From the NCBI GenBank assembly GCA_013042125.1, contig JABDQS010000117.1, positions 1 to 9,556 of the forward strand: a DNA stretch of 9,556 nt, given 5' to 3'. Shown piece by piece: positions 6,459 to 9,556 of the stretch. Positions within the stretch are counted from its first letter, which is position 1. Each line of letters begins with the position of its first letter. The stretch is from Eudoraea sp. GTDB lineage: Bacteria > Bacteroidota > Bacteroidia > Flavobacteriales > Flavobacteriaceae. The notes below the pieces were generated by a model. That model was given only the letters and a program-made list of their open reading frames with translations. It ran no database searches and was not told the DNA's origin. The translations under genes were made by a program, and so were the position numbers.

Positions 6459-7604
6459 ATGAAAATTTTAGCCATTGATGATCAGCAATTGATCTTACTA
6501 TCAGTAGAAAAAAAGTTAACCGAATTGGGATTTGAAGTTCAGATCGCAGATAGCGGTGCAAAAGGAATTGAACTTTATAATAGCTTTCAGCCAAACCTTG
6601 TAATAGTGGACATAAACATGCCCGGTATGTCTGGTTTGGAAGTTGTAAAGCACATAAGGCTCCATCAAAACCAGGATACTCCAATTTTAGTACTCTCCGG
6701 TAATACCAACGAATCCATCATCGTAGACGGATTTGATCTTGGTATCAATGATTATATGAAAAAACCGGTGAGCCTGAATGAGATGGCCGCCCGGATCGAT
6801 CGAATTTTAGGGGTTTGTACGTTGCCAAATTCTACAAAGCCAACGACTGACCAGCAAGTGATACAGAAATATTGTGTTGGCGTTGTGATACCTTGTTATA
6901 ATGAAGAAGAGCGACTTTCCAGTACTGTATTCCAGGAATTTGCCACTAAAAACCTGGGGTATCATTTGTGTTTTGTAAATGATGGCAGTACGGATAAGAC
7001 CCTGGAAGTGCTTGAGGAACTGAGAAAAGGTAATGAAGACACGATCAGTATTTATGATTGTGAAAAGAATGGAGGGAAGGCCGAAGCGGTAAGACAAGGA
7101 TTGTTGCACCTTGCTGAGGATTCGCAATATGATTATTTGGGGTATCTGGATGCGGATCTTTCCACTGACTTCAGGGATTTTGATGATCTGGTAAATACTT
7201 TGGAGAATTCAGAATTTAAAATTGTCAGTGGTTCACGAATTAACAGAATGGGGGCTGACATTACGAAGGAGTCGGCCCGAAAGATCATTAGTAAGACCAT
7301 CAACCTTATTATCCAAACTATATTAGGCATGCCTTTTAAGGATACACAATGTGGTGCCAAGATCATGAAGCGTGAAATGATCGAACCAATGTTCAGTAAA
7401 AAATTCATAACACGTTGGTTGTTCGACGTAGAGATCTTTATGAGAATGAAGAAATTCTATGGGAAGGCAACTGTTCAGAGCTTGATCTGTGAACAACCCT
7501 TAAAGAGGTGGATCCATGCAGATGGCTCCAAACTTTCCATGAAAGACTCTATAAAGATCGTTGGTCAATTAGGGCAAATAGCCTGGCATTATAAGGCAGC
7601 CTAA
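6459..7604 (+). CDS. Receiver domain-GT2 glycosyltransferase fusion (DPM1/ALG5-like polyprenyl-phosphate sugar synthase)
   Basis: A 381-residue soluble protein. Residues 1-118 are a complete two-component receiver: acidic pair D7-D8, phospho-acceptor D51 in VDINMPGMSG, switch Ser S80 in LVLSGN, and K102 in the KKP motif. After a linker (119-138) comes a GT-A fold GT2 domain: VVIPCYNEEERL (142-153), FVNDGSTDKT (172-181), NGGKAEAVRQG (204-214), the metal-binding DAD at 231-233, then SGSRINRMGAD, FKDTQCGAKIMKRE and a closing WIHADGSKLS. The DTQCG and GSKL signatures resemble eukaryotic ALG5 and DPM1, which load glucose or mannose from a nucleotide sugar onto dolichyl phosphate; the bacterial counterpart would use undecaprenyl phosphate. 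There is no C-terminal membrane segment, so it is probably peripheral. The usual DNA-binding output domain is replaced by an enzyme. It faces the GT-C gene across a shared promoter region and may supply its donor. No partner histidine kinase is in view. Donor sugar unknown. Confidence 0.9.
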   Translation: MKILAIDDQQLILLSVEKKLTELGFEVQIADSGAKGIELYNSFQPNLVIVDINMPGMSGLEVVKHIRLHQNQDTPILVLSGNTNESIIVDGFDLGINDYMKKPVSLNEMAARIDRILGVCTLPNSTKPTTDQQVIQKYCVGVVIPCYNEEERLSSTVFQEFATKNLGYHLCFVNDGSTDKTLEVLEELRKGNEDTISIYDCEKNGGKAEAVRQGLLHLAEDSQYDYLGYLDADLSTDFRDFDDLVNTLENSEFKIVSGSRINRMGADITKESARKIISKTINLIIQTILGMPFKDTQCGAKIMKREMIEPMFSKKFITRWLFDVEIFMRMKKFYGKATVQSLICEQPLKRWIHADGSKLSMKDSIKIVGQLGQIAWHYKAA

Positions 7605-7657
7605 ATGCTTCTATGAGCATCAAACTGCACCCTGGAAACAAGGTGCAGTTTTGTTTT
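7605..7657 (+). terminator. Strong Rho-independent terminator after the receiver-GT2 gene
   Basis: A perfect 10-bp stem (AAACTGCACC at 7622-7631 with GGTGCAGTTT at 7642-7651) closes a 10-nt loop and is followed by the T-rich run TTTTGTTTT (7649-7657). A smaller 5-bp hairpin (ATGCT 7605-7609, AGCAT 7616-7620) sits just upstream, starting right after the stop codon. On the - strand the T-tract is only three bases long, so termination of the facing TPR gene here would be weak. Confidence 0.9.
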
Positions 7658-7901
7658 GTGTCATCTGTTTATCTATAGAAATATGGCGCCTGCCTAAAGA
7701 GATAACCTAAGGGAAACCTTTGGATGATCTTTCATTAGATAAGTGTTACTTTTTGATCGATAAACAATTAATAAATCGAATTGTGAAAAATAACGGTTTA
7801 TAAAAGATTATTACCGCTAGATGGGAGCAATGAAATTTTTCAGTTCTGTGATGTGAGATCTCTTTACAAAGCTTACTTGGATACAAAAACAAGATTCACC
7901 T
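7658..7901. other. Gene-free gap between convergent genes, with small inverted repeats
   Basis: About 245 bp lie between the terminator and the 3' end of the TPR gene. I find no credible ORF and no tRNA-like or repeated unit. Visible structure: a 7-bp stem with one mismatch and a GAAA tetraloop (CCTAAGG 7706-7712, CCTTTGG 7717-7723), an inverted pair ACAATT/AATTGT (7764-7769 and 7779-7784), and the palindrome GAGATCTC (7855-7862). None is followed by a clear T-tract on the - strand, so no terminator for the TPR gene can be named. The region is AT-rich and looks like ordinary spacer. Confidence 0.45.
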
Positions 7902-9556
7902 CTAGTTGTACCAAAATTTCAGGATCTTTTGGAAGTCATTCGAATTACTGTAAGAATTGAATATCAGGTCATTTTGAAAAGTTGAACTGGTAAACCGCTT
8001 TCCGGAAGCTACTGCTTTCAGTAAATAGTTCACGCTGTGCTCCTCATTACCACTTACTGCATAATACTGGGCCAGCGCGTAGTCCACATCTCCAAATTGA
8101 TAGCTAACCCTTTTTTTATTTAGTTGATCTATAATTCTTTGTGCGTAATCCTCTTTTCCTAGTTGATAATAGGTAATTGCCAGGTAAGTTAAAATAGAAA
8201 TCTTATCATTACCCTCGGCATGTAAAAATTCAAAAATTTCCTGAGCCCTTGAATAGTTCTTCCTATAGAATTCAACTTCGCCTTGTAACTCTTTCTCATC
8301 AGTCGATAGAGTGTCTCTTTTATTTGTAAGGTAGTCAGCAACCTTATCTAAATAATTGGCTGCAACCTCTTCTTTACCTAGTTTTAAATATTCTAACCCT
8401 GTCTTTAACATCATTCCTTCCCAGAATGTTATTCTTCCTAACAAACGAATATGTTCCAAAAGATCATTTGCAGCCTGGTCGTCTCCATTGAGTACATATG
8501 CCTTCATCAGGACCTCTTTGATCCATTCATGACCGGCTGTTCGGGCATATGGGGCAAGGAGTTCTATGGTCTCAGTAATACGTCCCAGTTCCAGATTGGC
8601 CATTCCTTTTACAAAGTATCTGTATTCGCAAGTAATGCAAACATCCAGATCAAAATCCGCCATGTTTGTCGCCAAATAGATACTATCTACATCCTGGGGC
8701 CTATTAACAAATTGAAGGGCTAGCACCATATAACTCAAATTGATATCAAGATCTTTTGATGCATTATTATATTCTTCCTTATAGGTTTTATAGGCCATTT
8801 TGTTATCTCCTTTAAAACAAGCCTCATAGTGATTGATCATATTACGTTGCTCCTTTTCTATACCCGTTTCCTCTTTTAATTTTTGAAGTAAGGAATCTGC
8901 TATTGAAAACTGATCTCTATTATAGAAGTAGGCTACCCTATCTAATTTTGGCCTAAAAAAACTACTGTCTGCGGCAATAGCCTCATTAATTCGTTCAAGT
9001 TGTTCCGGAGCTTCTATTCTTGCAAGCTCTTCAGATTCGAGCCATAAGGTATATGCATTGAAATTGGGTGGAGTTTCCTCATGTTTGATGGTGGCTCTAC
9101 CCTTAGAAAAGAGATATCCCAAAACGCGTTGTTTTAAAGCTTCAATACAATCCAAAGGATTGTCCGAACTACATTCTGTAATCTCAAAGGACTGTAATGT
9201 TCTCCTCATATCACCATCCATAATGGAACACTGCAACAAAAGCTTGTCATTGTTAAGATAATACGAGCCGGTGATAACCTTTGATGGCTTAAGATACTCC
9301 TTCAAAACAGCATTTTCCCCACTAGGAACAACAGATGCCTTAATGATACTGGTGTAGTTGTCCACAATTTGGGGGGAGATCACTTCGCCCACCTTATTCT
9401 GAGTGATACCATGCATGATCCAATCTGTTGCCATCTTACCGACCACATCCAGGTTTTCATCAGAAGTATTATTTTCAAAGGGTAAGACTGCGATGCGCTT
9501 ATTATCCGGTTCTTCCGGAAACGTAAAAACACTCATATTCTCTTCGTTTATAAAAT
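7902..9556 (-). CDS. TolB-like + TPR repeat protein, N-terminus beyond window
   Basis: The frame is open from the TAG at 7902-7904 to the window edge. The ATG at 9536 gives 544 residues, but five more in-frame sense codons (I-N-E-E-N) plus a preceding Phe lead up to the edge with no stop, so the true start is probably further upstream. Numbered from that Met, residues 14-145 match the TolB/FlgO-like N-terminal domain found in many signalling proteins: RIAVLPFENNTSDENLD (14-30), an amphipathic MATDWIMHGITQ, and VITGSYYLNNDKLLLQCSI (87-105). Residues 158-540 are helical and contain degenerate TPR units (for example around NFNAYTLWLESEEL, YRKNYSRAQEIFEFLHAEG and AITYYQLGKEDYAQRIIDQL). In family members this module follows a DNA-binding domain, a Ser/Thr kinase, a cyclase or a membrane segment; which one applies cannot be seen. 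Likely role is protein-protein interaction in signalling. It faces the receiver-GT2 gene tail to tail, with no operon link to the glycan genes. Confidence 0.8.
   Translation of the reverse strand, partial: FINEENMSVFTFPEEPDNKRIAVLPFENNTSDENLDVVGKMATDWIMHGITQNKVGEVISPQIVDNYTSIIKASVVPSGENAVLKEYLKPSKVITGSYYLNNDKLLLQCSIMDGDMRRTLQSFEITECSSDNPLDCIEALKQRVLGYLFSKGRATIKHEETPPNFNAYTLWLESEELARIEAPEQLERINEAIAADSSFFRPKLDRVAYFYNRDQFSIADSLLQKLKEETGIEKEQRNMINHYEACFKGDNKMAYKTYKEEYNNASKDLDINLSYMVLALQFVNRPQDVDSIYLATNMADFDLDVCITCEYRYFVKGMANLELGRITETIELLAPYARTAGHEWIKEVLMKAYVLNGDDQAANDLLEHIRLLGRITFWEGMMLKTGLEYLKLGKEEVAANYLDKVADYLTNKRDTLSTDEKELQGEVEFYRKNYSRAQEIFEFLHAEGNDKISILTYLAITYYQLGKEDYAQRIIDQLNKKRVSYQFGDVDYALAQYYAVSGNEEHSVNYLLKAVASGKRFTSSTFQNDLIFNSYSNSNDFQKILKFWYN

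Noticed and set aside
7706..7723. GAAA-tetraloop hairpin considered as a small RNA or a terminator for the TPR gene
   Set aside because: The stem has a mismatch, is only 7 bp and has no T-tract on either strand; listed only as structure within the gap.
7821..7856. Tiny + strand frame of 11 codons starting ATGGGAGCAATG
   Set aside because: Too short, no ribosome-binding or promoter signal, and nothing suggests a leader peptide since no gene follows on this strand.
1..9556. CRISPR array, insertion sequence, tRNA or rRNA gene, phage attachment site
   Set aside because: Reading both strands I saw no spaced direct repeats, transposase, terminal inverted repeats or cloverleaf-like sequence.

Overview
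The window looks like a chromosomal piece of a Bacteroidota genome, most probably a marine-type Flavobacteriia. The signs are AT-leaning codon use, start codons without a recognisable Shine-Dalgarno sequence, an exact match to the Bacteroidota -7 promoter element (TAnnTTTG) and the protein families present. The assignment is an inference from style; no phylogenetic marker gene is present.

Layout. Positions 1-347 (+) hold the C-terminal end of a GT4-type glycosyltransferase, followed by a hairpin terminator whose T-tract runs into the 3' end of the convergent next gene. Positions 6238 down to 403 (-) are a compact three-gene operon, in transcription order: a 1028-residue multi-spanning GT-C-like glycosyltransferase with a large periplasmic tail; a 405-residue lipoprotein of Ig-like repeats; and a membrane-anchored protein with an NTF2-like domain and a GH5-like (cellulase superfamily) catalytic domain. 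The first two genes abut exactly and the last two overlap by 11 bp. A 220-bp divergent intergenic region separates this operon from a + strand gene (6459-7604) that fuses a two-component receiver domain to a DPM1/ALG5-like GT2 glycosyltransferase. That gene ends in a strong intrinsic terminator. After about 250 bp without a gene, a - strand TolB-like/TPR protein begins at 7902 and stays open to the window end, so its N-terminus is missing.

How the genes may work together (inference). The receiver-GT2 protein resembles enzymes that load a hexose onto polyprenyl phosphate in the cytoplasm. GT-C enzymes use such lipid-linked sugars on the outer face of the inner membrane. The GH5-like protein, anchored in the same membrane, could trim or remodel the glycan, and the Ig-like lipoprotein could hold or present the product at the envelope. 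With the neighbouring GT4 gene this makes a plausible cell-surface polysaccharide or glycoconjugate locus. The receiver domain suggests that sugar-donor supply may be tuned directly by phosphorylation. I do not recognise the whole combination as a named system, and it is the most interesting thing in the window.
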